This document shows, one piece after another, positions 39,743 through 49,844 of a DNA stretch of 64,000 bases; position 1 is the stretch's first letter, and every line of letters begins with the position of its first letter. The DNA is from Moesziomyces globuligerus (taxonomy: Eukaryota; Basidiomycota; Ustilaginomycetes; Ustilaginales; Ustilaginaceae). The notes beneath the pieces are model-generated. The model ran no database searches. It was not told where the DNA came from and saw nothing but the letters and a program-made list of their open reading frames with translations. The stretch is from the NCBI GenBank assembly GCA_030849465.1, contig JARVLF010000015.1:682001-746000 (forward strand), given 5' to 3'. The translations under genes were made by a program, and so were the position numbers.

Positions 39743-40603
39743 TCGAGGACGTGACGACGACTTGATTCAGACGGACGGCATACGAGAGATGCAACGATGC
39801 GGGGGTCGAGAAGGGGTCCGGAAGAATAGGGCTGTGCGGAGGGGTTTCCACAAACCCTGGCGGAAGGCGATGTCCGGGCTGGAGAAAAAAGTGGCTATGG
39901 CGAGTCCGGAAGACGTTCGGGAGCGTGCGCAAACCAAACTTCGGAGCCTGGGGCGTGTGGGAGGAGGGTGGATCCGGGGCGTAGGGGCTGTGGCGAGCCT
40001 ATCTGACGAGGGGCACGGGTTGGACGTGGACGTTGCGAGGAGGCTGCGGACGACACACCTTCTTTTGCCATTCCGAAACCGACTGGGCGCTTGTCAGTCG
40101 TTGAGCGTTGAGCGAGCAGGCACCACCGAGACTGCTGCTGCGAGCCGAGCGGCCATGCTTTGCGGCAAAGTCGTGCAATGAGGCAAAGCGAGGACGGGGG
40201 CGAGATAGTGAGCCAGATGGGGACCCTGCCGGTTACGCAGGCGCATCAGGGCCCTGTGATTAAATCCCACTCGCCTGATTCGACTCGACTGGCGCCATCG
40301 CGCTTTGGCACGCCCATCACTCGCCCGAGAAAACTCAGCGCTCTTGCGCATGCACGCCGCTGCCTTCTAAGTTGACGTCAACTCAGCGTGTCGAGAGCGC
40401 AGGCACGGAGCTGAAATCTCGCCGTCACACTGACAATGCGAGCCTCACACATGCTGCCGTGCTGCAGCGTGGGGTTTCGGCTGCGGAGGTTGAGCGGCGC
40501 CTGGTGGGACTAGAAAAAGATGATTGCATGTGAGATGTGGTGCATGTCGAGCCAAGGGCGACCGGCGGCTGCCTGCGCGTGTCTAGGGGGTGTTACATTT
40601 GGT
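39743..40603. other. upstream region of the Zap1-like gene
   Basis: 861 bases between the start of the Zap1-like gene and the stop of PDX1, both minus strand. No gene; no obvious ACCTTNAAGGT-type zinc element found by eye. Confidence 0.5.
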
Positions 40604-41632
40604 TCAGATCAGGTCCCATAGTGGGTCGTCGCTGCGGATGCCCTCCTTGCGCGTCGCGCCGGTGCGCAACGGAGCAGGAGTGGATGTCGAAGAGAAGGTG
40701 TAGCCCTCCAGGGCGCTGTCGACCGCCTGCTGCGAGAAAGGCTGGATAGGAGCGGCGGGTGCCGGTGCTGGTGCAGCGTTCTGGCGCGCCGAGCGGGTGG
40801 AGGAAGCCAGACCGCCGATGATGAGCGAGCGCAGAGCATCTCCCGTGAGGGGCTCTAGCGGAGCCTTGGCCGCTGCAGCGGGACCGGTCTTGGGGGCAGC
40901 CTGGCTGGGACCAAGCACGGCGATGCCGCCCTTTGGCTCCTTGAAGGAGCCGGTGGGCGACTTTGCCTTGCCGAGGAAAGCAAGCACGTCGCCCTTTGTG
41001 ATCATGCCGCGGACACCAGTGCCCTTGATCTTGGATTCGGCGTCCTGGATGTTGTTCTCGGCGATGAGCCGCTGCACCGAGGGGAAGAGCGGGCCCTTGA
41101 AGTGGTGGTGGGCATTCGAGGACGATGCGCCTGGTGTGCTCGGTGCGGCGGCTGCGGTGGATGCGGCGGTCTGCGTGCCTGGCGCGGGCGACGTCTTGTC
41201 CGAAGTCTGTACCGAGGGTTCGGAAGCTGCGGCGGGAGGAGCCGCCACCTCCTCTGGCACCTCAACGTTGGAGATATCGTCACCCTCCTCGGCGAGCATG
41301 GCGATCGTCTTTCCCACATCGACGTCCTTGGCGCCGTCCTGGACGACGATCTTGGCGAGCACGCCGTCGTCCTGCGCCTCGACGTCCATCGTCGCCTTAT
41401 CCGTCTCGATCTCGAGCAGCACATCGCCTGCAGAGAACGGCTGGCCTTCCTTGACCTTCCACGCAGCGATACCGCCCGAGGTCATGGTGGGCGACATGGC
41501 GGGCATGGTGAACTTGCTGATGGCCTGCTGCACGGTCGAGGTGCTCAGCGCGCGCGCCGCCGACGAGCGCGACGACGAGGCTACGGCGATTAGCCGCGAG
41601 GCTGGACGCATGAGGTTGCGTGACGCCGACAT
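40604..41632 (-). CDS. PDX1: pyruvate dehydrogenase complex protein X (E3-binding protein)
   Basis: Single exon, 342 residues. A mitochondrial presequence (MSASRNLMRPASRLIAVASS) is followed by a lipoyl domain, about 38-115, with MPAMSPTMTSGGIAAWKVKE and the lipoyl lysine Lys79 in IETDKATMDV. After an Ala/Pro-rich linker, the peripheral subunit-binding domain runs 182-220 (LFPSVQRLIAENNIQDAESK, TGVRGMITKGDVLAFL). The C-terminus is Ala/Pro-rich and ends SDDPLWDLI. The large catalytic acyltransferase domain of E2, with its HxxxD motif, is absent. That distinguishes protein X from E2 (PDA2/LAT1) and is expected for the fungal protein, which anchors E3 in the complex. Confidence 0.94.
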   Translation of the reverse strand: MSASRNLMRPASRLIAVASSSRSSAARALSTSTVQQAISKFTMPAMSPTMTSGGIAAWKVKEGQPFSAGDVLLEIETDKATMDVEAQDDGVLAKIVVQDGAKDVDVGKTIAMLAEEGDDISNVEVPEEVAAPPAAASEPSVQTSDKTSPAPGTQTAASTAAAAPSTPGASSSNAHHHFKGPLFPSVQRLIAENNIQDAESKIKGTGVRGMITKGDVLAFLGKAKSPTGSFKEPKGGIAVLGPSQAAPKTGPAAAAKAPLEPLTGDALRSLIIGGLASSTRSARQNAAPAPAPAAPIQPFSQQAVDSALEGYTFSSTSTPAPLRTGATRKEGIRSDDPLWDLI

Positions 41633-42378
41633 GTTTTCAGATGTGAGAGAGCAGCTCCTGCGCGCCTATACGTCGGTGGAAGGGTGAAGATGGTGGTCGA
41701 GGATGGACAGGATCGAGGATGACGAGAGGGATTCCAGGCACGCCTCACAACTCTGGCGCCAATGCAACCGAGCGCGACCGAGCGCAGAATTTATCGATTA
41801 TCGCTGCACCCGCGCTGTGCCGTGCTGCTCTCTCGGTTGCTTTCTCGTGGCCCGCCCTGTTCTTCCTAATCCGAAATCCACTCCACCCCACCAAAATCAA
41901 GAATCCAGGCGTGGCCAAGCTCAGGGTGGTCGCGAATTTCGCCGGTGAGGCCTTCCAAATTTTCGTCGGCATCCGCGCTGGCCAGGCCACCCGCTAGCGG
42001 CAGGGTCCGAAGATCGGAAGTGCAACACGACACCGGGCAGCGAGCGGCGCGTGCTGTAGCCAGTCGGACGCTTTTTTTTTTGTTGGGGGTTGACGCCTTG
42101 TGTCGTGTGCACCCGATCGGGCGATCTCCATTCACCACACATCGGAGAGAGCCGCTCCCTCTCCCACGAGATCGGGACTCATGGAATCATGACTTACAGA
42201 CCCTTAGATTGGCCTCGGAAGTAGCCGACTCTGACTTTGGTCGGCTCAGACCGCCTTGCAAGAGCTGGTGCAAGTGCGCGAATACTACTCATGATGTCGA
42301 CAGAGGGGCACGCGGTTGCAGACTAGAGGCAGAGGTGATAGGCAGATGCTGGCCAGAACGATACATATGCAAGAGACA
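41633..42378. other. upstream region of PDX1 / downstream of RPA34
   Basis: 746 bases, both flanking genes on the minus strand. It contains a T9 run at about 42072. No gene is seen. Confidence 0.5.
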
Positions 42379-43368
42379 CTACTTCTTGGCCTTCTTGGAC
42401 TTCTTGTCCTCCTTGTCGGACGCAGCTTCGGTCTTGACCTTGCGCTTCTTGTCCGTCTTATCGCCGCTGTCGGCTGCGAGCTCGCTCTGCGCCGAGGTCG
42501 TTGTCGGGCCACGGCTACCGGCAGGCTTGCTACAATGATTGGACACAGGAGCGAAGGAAGCTCGTCAGTATCTGTCTACTTCGAGAACGCTCTGCCAAGA
42601 CGGGGGGGGGGGGGGGGTCCGAGACGGCGATTGCACTTACAAGTTGCCCTTGAGCAGATGCCATGGTTGTTTGGGCAGTTTGTCCTGCTCGAATGTGTTG
42701 GCCGATTCGGTGGGTTTCTGGGCCTGGGTGGTTTCGGCAGGGGAGACGATTGAGAGATGCAGACACCTCGCCACGCGAACGGGCGCGACGACAAGCTTGC
42801 CCGGTTCGGAGCCGTCACCCGCGGGGACGAGCAATCGGAGGCATTCGAGCTCGGTCGCAGCGCCCTGTCCCACCGCCACGCCCGCTGCAACCGCCTGGTC
42901 TGCAGCCTTGTCCGACGCCATAACGATGAGCTGTGAGTCGGCGCTCGACCCCACGCTCTTGCCCTTGCCCTTAGCCGCCGACGACGCCGAAGCATACAGG
43001 CTGTACGTATCCACAACGCTGGACGTGGCCACTTGGATCGACCCGAGCGGCTTCGATGCATCCTTCGTATCGCGCGGCACATCGATCACCGTTCCGTCCA
43101 GCTGAGCTGGCGAGAGACCCGCAGGGATCCGCACCGTCCACACCTGCTGCTCCTTGCTCGCCCCTGCCAGCTTCTTCTGTGCATACGGCGAAGTCGACGA
43201 AAACGACACAGGTTCGAAGCCTCGAGGTGGACGGTAGCCGATGTTGGACAGGTTGCGCGACGCCGGCAGCTTGGCTGTCGAGACGGCCGCGGTCTGCGCC
43301 TCGACCGACGAACCGCTCGAACTCGACGAGGAGCTCGAACCCGAGTCGGAACGGCTTCTCCCTGCCAT
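42379..43368 (-). CDS. RPA34: RNA polymerase I subunit A34 (RPA34)
   Basis: Exon 1, 43368-42641, and exon 2, 42529-42379, are joined by GTAAGT...TTGTAG to give 292 residues. After a Ser-rich N-terminus comes the family pattern GYRPPRGFEPVSFSS and QQVWTVRIPAGLSPAQLDG, as in the A34.5 dimerisation domain that pairs with A49. The second exon encodes a Lys-rich tail (KTDKKRKVKTEAASDKEDKK onward, ending KKAKK), typical of A34. The protein would stabilise Pol I elongation at rDNA in the nucleolus. The intron contains a G run of 16 (42602-42617). The family is fast-evolving, so the call rests on the RIP motif, size and basic tail. Confidence 0.8.
42602..42617. repeat. poly-G tract within the RPA34 intron
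   Basis: Sixteen consecutive G on the plus strand (C on the transcribed sense strand), inside the intron. Confidence 0.85.
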
Positions 43369-43713
43369 GATGATGATGCGAGTTTCGAAGCGAGTCCGGA
43401 AGGGGTTGAAGCGAAGGTTGCGACCACGGCAAAGATGCAGGGACGGCTCGTTCGTATGAGACAGGAGGTCGTTGTTGAGCAGGAGCAGCGCTGATATCAG
43501 GCGAGCAGGTCACTGCTAAAGTGTCGCGGCGACTGCCCCGCTTGCCAGGCGCCTTTCCAAAAAATTTCAGAAGATGTGCGCCTATGCAGATTACTGTGAG
43601 GTCAGTATTACATAAGCAGCACCTCCACCTCCGCCTCGCCCGCACCTCAGCTCCACTCGCCGTAGCCGAGCTCAAGCAGCTGAAAGCTCGGTCAGCCTTG
43701 GTCCGGGCGTGAA
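43369..43713. promoter_or_regulatory. divergent promoter, RPA34 / membrane SDR
   Basis: 345 bases between divergent start codons. It contains an AAAAAATTTC patch near 43559. Nothing more specific is seen. Confidence 0.45.
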
Positions 43714-44943
43714 ATGCGAACGACTTGGGAGTCCACCTCGACTCGTGCATCCATCATCAGTACCTTACAGACAAACGGGGCTTGCAACATGGATCTCGTC
43801 AAGGTTCTTTGCGACAAGGTCGGCATTGCCGCACCGGACACCAAGACGCTTTCGTTGATCGGCACGTTGATCTGCTTGGGGCTCACGGTGCCGCTGGCGG
43901 TCATGTTTCATTTCTCCTCGCGACCGCGCACGCAGCGGATCAAGATCTACGAGGAACGCGTGCTGATCCTCGGTGCCTCGAACGAGCGCAGCGTAGGTGA
44001 GGCGCTGGCGCTGCAGTATGCGCGGCGAGGATGCCGCGATCTCATCCTGGTCGGGCGCAACCTCGAGGGCCTCGAGGCGGTGAAGCGGCGCTGCATCGAA
44101 CAGGCTGTACAGGGCGAAGAGTGGGACATGTCCGACGAGGCTCCTGGCGACGAGGCCAAGCTGAAGCACGAATCGCGCATCCACTGCTTCGCCGCCGACT
44201 GCGCAAAGGCAGACGACGTCGATCGTCTGCGCAAGCAAATCTCGGCCAAGTTCAAGGGTATCGATACGCTGCACATCTGCTTCGGCGTATCGGCTCTGCT
44301 GCCGCTCCTCGGCGTGGCTGGAGTGGATCCTGTTCGACCAACTACAAAGCAGGACGCGACCAAAGTGTACGCCGACAAGACTGGATTGGAGGCGGTGCAG
44401 CAGGCGGTGGTAAGCGCGTCCAACGTCAATGTTGCCGGAACGGCCGTGTGCTTGGCAGCCTTCTTGCCCATGCTCCAGACCACTTCGCGCCTGCCTGCCG
44501 TCGTGCTCATGTCTTCGGCCGCCGCGCTCTTCGCAACGCCGACGCGCTCCGTGTACGCAGCGACCAAGTCGGCACAGCTCTCGCTCTTCCATTCCGTGGC
44601 AATCGAGGCCAAAGCCCACGCGGAAGTGGCGCCTGCTGAAAACGGAAAGCGCCGTGCAAAGGTCCGCTTCCTTTCCATCTGCCCTGGCACCATTGCGACG
44701 TCCTTCCGTCACTCGGCTGTCGATCTCGACCCGAACGCTGCCGATCTGCCGCAGGACCTCGCGTGGGTCAAGGGCGAAAAGATGCTCTCCTCGGCCAGCG
44801 TAGCCGAAAAGACCATCTTTGCCGTCGACCGATACTCGGAAGGCACCATCACCCTCCCGCCCTTCTATGCCTTCGCCACATGGATCGACAAGCTCTTTCC
44901 GAGCTTCATCGCCAGAGAAGCGCGCAGGAAGTATGCATACTAG
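43714..44943 (+). CDS. membrane-anchored short-chain dehydrogenase/reductase
   Basis: Single exon, 409 residues from the first ATG; a second in-frame ATG at 43789 (MDLVKVLCDKVG) would give 384 and may be the real start. An N-terminal membrane helix (LSLIGTLICLGLTVPLAVMF) precedes the Rossmann domain. The dinucleotide site LILGASNERSVG is a variant of TGxxxGxG, lacking the usual Thr-Gly and with Asn-Glu-Arg in the loop. The catalytic segment is VVLMSSAAALFATPTRSVYA with YAATK, so Ser, Tyr and Lys are retained. The arrangement recalls 11-beta-hydroxysteroid dehydrogenase/DHRS7-type ER enzymes. Substrate unknown. Its stop codon lies only 59 bases from the stop of the convergent next gene. Confidence 0.87.
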   Translation: MRTTWESTSTRASIISTLQTNGACNMDLVKVLCDKVGIAAPDTKTLSLIGTLICLGLTVPLAVMFHFSSRPRTQRIKIYEERVLILGASNERSVGEALALQYARRGCRDLILVGRNLEGLEAVKRRCIEQAVQGEEWDMSDEAPGDEAKLKHESRIHCFAADCAKADDVDRLRKQISAKFKGIDTLHICFGVSALLPLLGVAGVDPVRPTTKQDATKVYADKTGLEAVQQAVVSASNVNVAGTAVCLAAFLPMLQTTSRLPAVVLMSSAAALFATPTRSVYAATKSAQLSLFHSVAIEAKAHAEVAPAENGKRRAKVRFLSICPGTIATSFRHSAVDLDPNAADLPQDLAWVKGEKMLSSASVAEKTIFAVDRYSEGTITLPPFYAFATWIDKLFPSFIAREARRKYAY

Positions 44944-45002
44944 CGCAGAAATCTCAAGACAGTTGTGGGCCTGGATGTGAGAGTGAAATTCGCTTCGTGG
45001 CA

Positions 45003-46646
45003 CTATGACCGATCGTCGACCGCTTCGTGCTCGTCTGCGACCGAAATGCCGGTCAAGCTGGTTGCGAAGTCCGGCTTTGCGCTACGTTGCCGGATGGCCT
45101 CGGAGAGGTCGCTGAGCGTACGGAGCGTGCGGGAGAAGAGACGCGTGAAGGCGAGATCCCAGCGACCGATGGCATCGGGCAGTGTGACGTTGACCGAGCC
45201 GAGCTCCGAACGACTCATATTGGCATCTGCCTCGTCCGTTTCCGAGTCGGCAGCGCGCGGTCGCTTGCCTGGCAAGACATCTGCCCGCACCTCCTCTTCC
45301 GTCTCGCCATCGTCATCGTCTTCACGCTTCCGCTTATCGTGGTGGGCGTCAGTCTTGGCAGCCTCGACCGTTCCGAGCACCGATGCGCCGAGCCTCTGAT
45401 CTGAGTCTGAGTTCCCCACATCTGCACCTCCTTCTTCGTCATCGTCATCGTCGGCATCGGGATCGAGCTTCCGATCGAACAGGTCCTGAAAGTGTCTGTG
45501 CTCCTCGGTATCATCTGCGTCGCCGCCCTGCATCTCGTCCTGCGATTGAGATGCAACGATGGCAACATCTTCCATGTCGGGATCTTCATCATCCTGTTCC
45601 ACATCTGGCGCAGTAATGCCCTCTTGCTTTACCTGCAGCGTGCCCTGCAGAGTGTTGTTGGCTGGCTCCTGCCCAAGGGCATGTTCGACCATCGTGGGAG
45701 GCGGTGGTGCATCCATCTCGGCGCGCATCCAGGCGAAGAGCTTCTCGCGCGATGATACGGCGATGTTGCGCAAACGAACCTGGTCGGTAATGCCGACCGT
45801 CTTTGTGCCCCTGCCTCCGTGTATTGGCAGGCTCTCTCGGGGGCCGGTGGTGGTGCCAGCAGCTGCGCCCGAGGAGAAGCGGCCATCGACGGCAGGAGAA
45901 GGTACGAGACTGCTGGTAGAATGAAGACGCCGCGGATCATAAGCCTTGGTGGAGGTGGCGGACGGTCCTGCGGCATCATCGCGTGGGGTGGTAGGGTAGG
46001 CATGTTTGGCGTTGGTGAGGGCAAGTGGGAGGTTGATGAGGTTGCCTCTGAGTACTGCAGCCCAGACGCGATCTAGCAGATCGGTGGTCTGGAGCACAAG
46101 GTTGAGCTGCTTTGATCTCAACGATACACGAAGTTGCCTCTCCGCTTCCTCGTCCGAGTCGTCTTCGTCCGTGTCTTCGGCATCGTTGGGGTCGTGCGAG
46201 GTGGAGCCTTGACCAGACTGCTGATGCTTCGTCTGTCTACGCATCGCCTCGATCTCCATAGCCAGGCTATATCCAGCGATTCCGTCGCAGATATCGGTCG
46301 AGCAGCGAAGAAGATAGGAGATGAGTAAGTTGGTGCTGCCTCCTCCGTAAGGCGGCACATGGGCGAGCACGCCAAGCAGGCGCAGCCACGCCTCGAGATA
46401 GCTGGTGAGTGTGTGGAGACTGGACGATGGATCGAAGCGCTTGCGGTAGCCGCGCGTGATGTCCTCGAGGGCGCCGTCGAGGAACGAGCGCAGCTTGGCT
46501 TCTTGCTTTGCTGTGAGCGGCTTGGGCGTCGCCACAGCATCTGCTGCGGGTTGATCGGCAACGGCCTGCGCCGGCACTGGTTGGCCTCCCTCGGCTGCAA
46601 AGACAGCGGAGAGGTCGTCGATCATGAAACCTCCGTTGGACTGCAT
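45003..46646 (-). CDS. conserved acidic nuclear-type protein of unknown function
   Basis: Single exon, 547 residues. Residues about 45-215 look folded and helical (KLRSFLDGALEDITRGYRKR, LEAWLRLLGVLAHVPPYGGG, LVLQTTDLLDRVWAAVLRGN). The rest is disordered, with long acidic stretches (DPDADDDDDEEGG) and a bipartite basic signal (KRKREDDDD, GKRPRA). A helical C-terminal piece follows (RWDLAFTRLFSRTLRTLSDL). I do not recognise the family. Acidic tracts plus nuclear-localisation-like motifs suggest a chromatin- or nucleolus-associated protein, as inference only. Codon use and lack of stops support it as a real gene. Confidence 0.75.
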   Translation of the reverse strand: MQSNGGFMIDDLSAVFAAEGGQPVPAQAVADQPAADAVATPKPLTAKQEAKLRSFLDGALEDITRGYRKRFDPSSSLHTLTSYLEAWLRLLGVLAHVPPYGGGSTNLLISYLLRCSTDICDGIAGYSLAMEIEAMRRQTKHQQSGQGSTSHDPNDAEDTDEDDSDEEAERQLRVSLRSKQLNLVLQTTDLLDRVWAAVLRGNLINLPLALTNAKHAYPTTPRDDAAGPSATSTKAYDPRRLHSTSSLVPSPAVDGRFSSGAAAGTTTGPRESLPIHGGRGTKTVGITDQVRLRNIAVSSREKLFAWMRAEMDAPPPPTMVEHALGQEPANNTLQGTLQVKQEGITAPDVEQDDEDPDMEDVAIVASQSQDEMQGGDADDTEEHRHFQDLFDRKLDPDADDDDDEEGGADVGNSDSDQRLGASVLGTVEAAKTDAHHDKRKREDDDDGETEEEVRADVLPGKRPRAADSETDEADANMSRSELGSVNVTLPDAIGRWDLAFTRLFSRTLRTLSDLSEAIRQRSAKPDFATSLTGISVADEHEAVDDRS

Positions 46647-47053
46647 CGTATGCTTATGCCTCCGAGCTTCTCGGAGGGTGATGGGTAAGGAAGAGAGCCA
46701 CTGAGGCGGTTCGGTTGGAAGATCCGATGCGGCACGGGCCAGCCGGCGCGCCTTGTGGCGCCTTCAGCCTCCACTTCGGAAAGGCCCCGACGCAGCCAAA
46801 CGCGGCTTTTGCGCAAGCTCCGAGACCCTGGCCGAAAAAAGTCGAGCGCAGAAAGCACCCGGAAGGAAACTCAGCAAGAGCTTGCCATGGATCACCTTGG
46901 CATCCTTGACTCTCTTCATCACATCCAAGATCCGTGACTGAACTGCTACTTGCTGGAACGCACAATCGTCGGACATGCTTCCGAAAAGACTGTCATCGCT
47001 ACCGCTCCACTGCTGCGGCTGACCAGGCTGCCTGCATGCTGTAGGAAGCCGAG
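46647..47053. promoter_or_regulatory. divergent promoter, acidic protein / AlkB-like gene
   Basis: 407 bases; no clear motifs. Confidence 0.45.
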
Positions 47054-49499
47054 ATGCTGCTGCCCAGCGGCCCCATCATCTGGTCAGAGGTGAGCCTTCA
47101 GCGCGCCCAGCCCTTCGGACTTGGCTGTCCATCATACTGATCTGCCGTCGAGCTCGACTTTCGTTGCAACATTTCAGACGCGTCAGGAGCTATGCGAGAG
47201 CCTGCCTTACTACCGCGCCTACCAGACGGGCACGTACGTCACTGGCTCCCTCGCCAACCCACCTTCGCTCGCTGAGCGACAACGCTGCCCGCCGTCCTCG
47301 GTCCTCAAGGACTCGATTCCACAAGGCTATCTCCTCGCAGGCTGGCCGTCTCGCCGCGATGCATGGGCGCACAACGGCCGCGTCATCATCTCGCACGGAG
47401 GCGGCAAGAGCCGCATCGCAGAGCCCGCCGGTCCAAGCAGCCCGAAGAAGGCCTCGCTCCAGCAGGACCAGTCGGCGAGCGACAACGTCATCCGTGCGCT
47501 GCTGCACTCGTCGCGGCACCGTCTGCCCATCGTCCTGATCGCTTCCGAGTCGTATGCGCTGCTGCCTTTCCGCCTGCCGTGCTCGTACGCCGTGCTCGGC
47601 TGGTACGTCATCACCGATGGTTGGGCCGAGCGTGAGGCGGCTGAGGGAGACGAGCTGGGCGGCTTCGTAAGGTGGAAGTTCCGCTTCGAATGGGTCCCCA
47701 TCCAAGGCCAGCCATGGTGGGAGCTCCAAGGCAAAGACGAAGGCGGCTGGGACCCACGCCAGCGCGTCGAGGCATTCTCCTACGCCCAACGCCAACTCAT
47801 CAAGCAGATGCGGACCAAGCACAGACGGCGCACGTCGACCTCTCCGTCGAGCTCCGCGCCGTCGTCGTCGAGGTCAACGCCTGCAGCGGTACCGACTCCT
47901 GCGGACGTGGACGAAAGCGAGCGGGAGCGACTTCTGTTCGGACCGGTCACGATTTCGGCTCGGCTGGTGTCGCAGTTCGCCGCCACGCCTGCGGGCGAGT
48001 CGCCTTGCAACGCGGCGCAAGCCGCCACCTGCCGCCAGTGCCGCTTCGCCAGCCCGATCGTCTTCGACGCGGGCTGGATGTGCCTCCGTCCGGACTGCCT
48101 TCAATTCTTCCTGTCCACCTCCGGCGCACATCCGAGCGAGGAAGGCCTCGACTTTTCGCTAGCCTTCCTTCAACCGCAGGGCGCGGTGCTCGATGTTGCG
48201 TTCCCCGCCGGCGAGCCGCCGTTCTCGCTCATCCCGCGCGCGCCATCGTCGCGCTCGCTCGACCAGGCGCGCGGGCTGTGGTGCAGCAAGTGCGGCCGCC
48301 TCAGCTGCCGTGAGGTCATCTACCATCCGCGCTGCGCGCACTGCGGGCATCGCGTCGGTAAGGGTAAGCCCTGGCCCACTGTGCCGGCCCCGGTGCTCGA
48401 GCGCGGATTGTTCGATTTCACGGTCAAGCGCCGCGAGATCGTGGCGTTCGATCCGACCGTGAGTGGAAGTTCGGGCATCAAGCTGTCTGTCAGCAGGAGC
48501 GAGGGGCTGGTGATGTACAGCTTCGCGTTCCCAGAAGGCTTTGGCGACTGCGCGGTCCATGTCGTACAGGCGGACGTGCATCGTGGCGCAGACGAAGCCG
48601 TTGCAGATAGACTGTTTCGCGAGTTCCAGAACCATGCCTGGCCGGCTGGTGCTCCGGACGAAGAGGGGCACAGGCGCAAGAGGCGCAAACAACACCACTC
48701 GCCGAGGCCGGCGACGTTGGAACATGGCACGAGCGAGCGTACGGACAGGGGCTCCCAGGAGCTCAAGCGGGACGTCTCCGAGGATCGTTACGTAGCATCC
48801 TTCACTCCGACAAATAGCGGGATGGATCCAGACCCGTCAGATGCTCGGAAACAATTGGTGCCCTTCCGGCGGCACGCTCTCAAGCACCATGCTGGCGGGC
48901 CCGGGCGGATGCTGACGCAGCAGTTCACGTGCAACTACGGCGTGGCCTACAAGCATGTAGTGTCGATGGGCACCGAGCCGCTGGACGCCACCTCGCCCTC
49001 GGTCATCCTCTCCACGCTCGAGCTGCTCGAGCAACGCACACGTGCCGTCGTGTCGCACTGCGAGGCGTTCAACGAGCTGTATCCGGTGCTGTATCTGGAG
49101 CATCAGAAGATGTCATACCACGACGACGGCGAGCCCGGTCTGGGCCCGGTCGTCTCGTCGCTCTCGCTGGGCTCGACATGTCGGATGCGGTTTCGGCTCA
49201 AGGCCAACCACCTCGAGAGGTTTGCACACGTGCTGCCGAGGGACAGGGTGGTATTGGACTTGCCCCTGAGACACGGTTCGGTCGTGGTTCAGCAGGGCGC
49301 GGATCTGCAGAGGTATCTGGAGCACTGCATCGATCCGGATGCGTTCCGCATCGCCATCACCGCCAGATCCATCCATCCCGCCAATGCAGACGACAAGCCC
49401 AAGCGCACTTCGGTATCCAAGAGAGGCAAAGCCGCCCAGAGCTCGATAATCGAGTCCGGACCACAACAGCCTCTGCATCCGGCCGCACAGGATGAATGA
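47054..49499 (+). CDS. AlkB-like 2-oxoglutarate/Fe(II) dioxygenase with zinc-binding N-terminal region
   Basis: The long frame has no usable ATG. A 12-codon first exon (47054-47089, MLLPSGPIIWSE) joins across GTGAGC...TTTCAG to 47178-49499, giving 785 residues. Two Cys clusters occur in the middle: CRQCRFASP...MCLRPDC and LWCSKCGRLSCR...CAHCGHR, a probable zinc ribbon. The C-terminal dioxygenase domain shows YHDDGE with iron ligands His660 and Asp662, ending in GLGPVVSSLSLGS. The third ligand is His728 (YLEHCI), and the AlkB R-x5-R pair is Arg736/Arg742 (RIAITAR). All catalytic ligands are therefore intact. AlkB enzymes oxidatively demethylate nucleic acids. The target is unknown, and the ~500-residue N-terminal extension is not part of ALKBH2/3. 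Confidence 0.87.
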
Positions 49500-49844
49500 C
49501 AGTGTTCGCCTCATCGCGCGACCGTGCTACACCAGCCAGGAGCGCGACTCGCACAAGGTGGAGGCAAATGTTGAGAAGCGATGCATGCAAAGGAAGAACG
49601 ACGAGAAGGGGGCAAGATGATCAACAGGAGGGCAGGAGCGAGGGTGTGGATTGGCCTTGTGTTGGCTGGTGGTGAGATTAAATGCAAGCCTTGTATGAAG
49701 ATTTGACCGGGTCGAGAGGGGGGTTGGGGAATTTAGTAGAAGGGGGAGTTGTCGTTGAGCGTGTGCGGGTTGCGGTGGGGATTGTTGAGGTAGAAGCTAG
49801 GTTCGAGGGGATATTTGTGCGTCTTGGTGGTAGGGTAGGCGTAG
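49500..49844. other. convergent 3' region, including a possible alternative end of the PUF gene
   Basis: 345 bases between stops. On the minus strand, bases about 49733-49850 carry an open frame (+1 relative to the PUF gene) with protein-like composition, discussed as a finding. G-rich on the plus strand. Confidence 0.5.
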
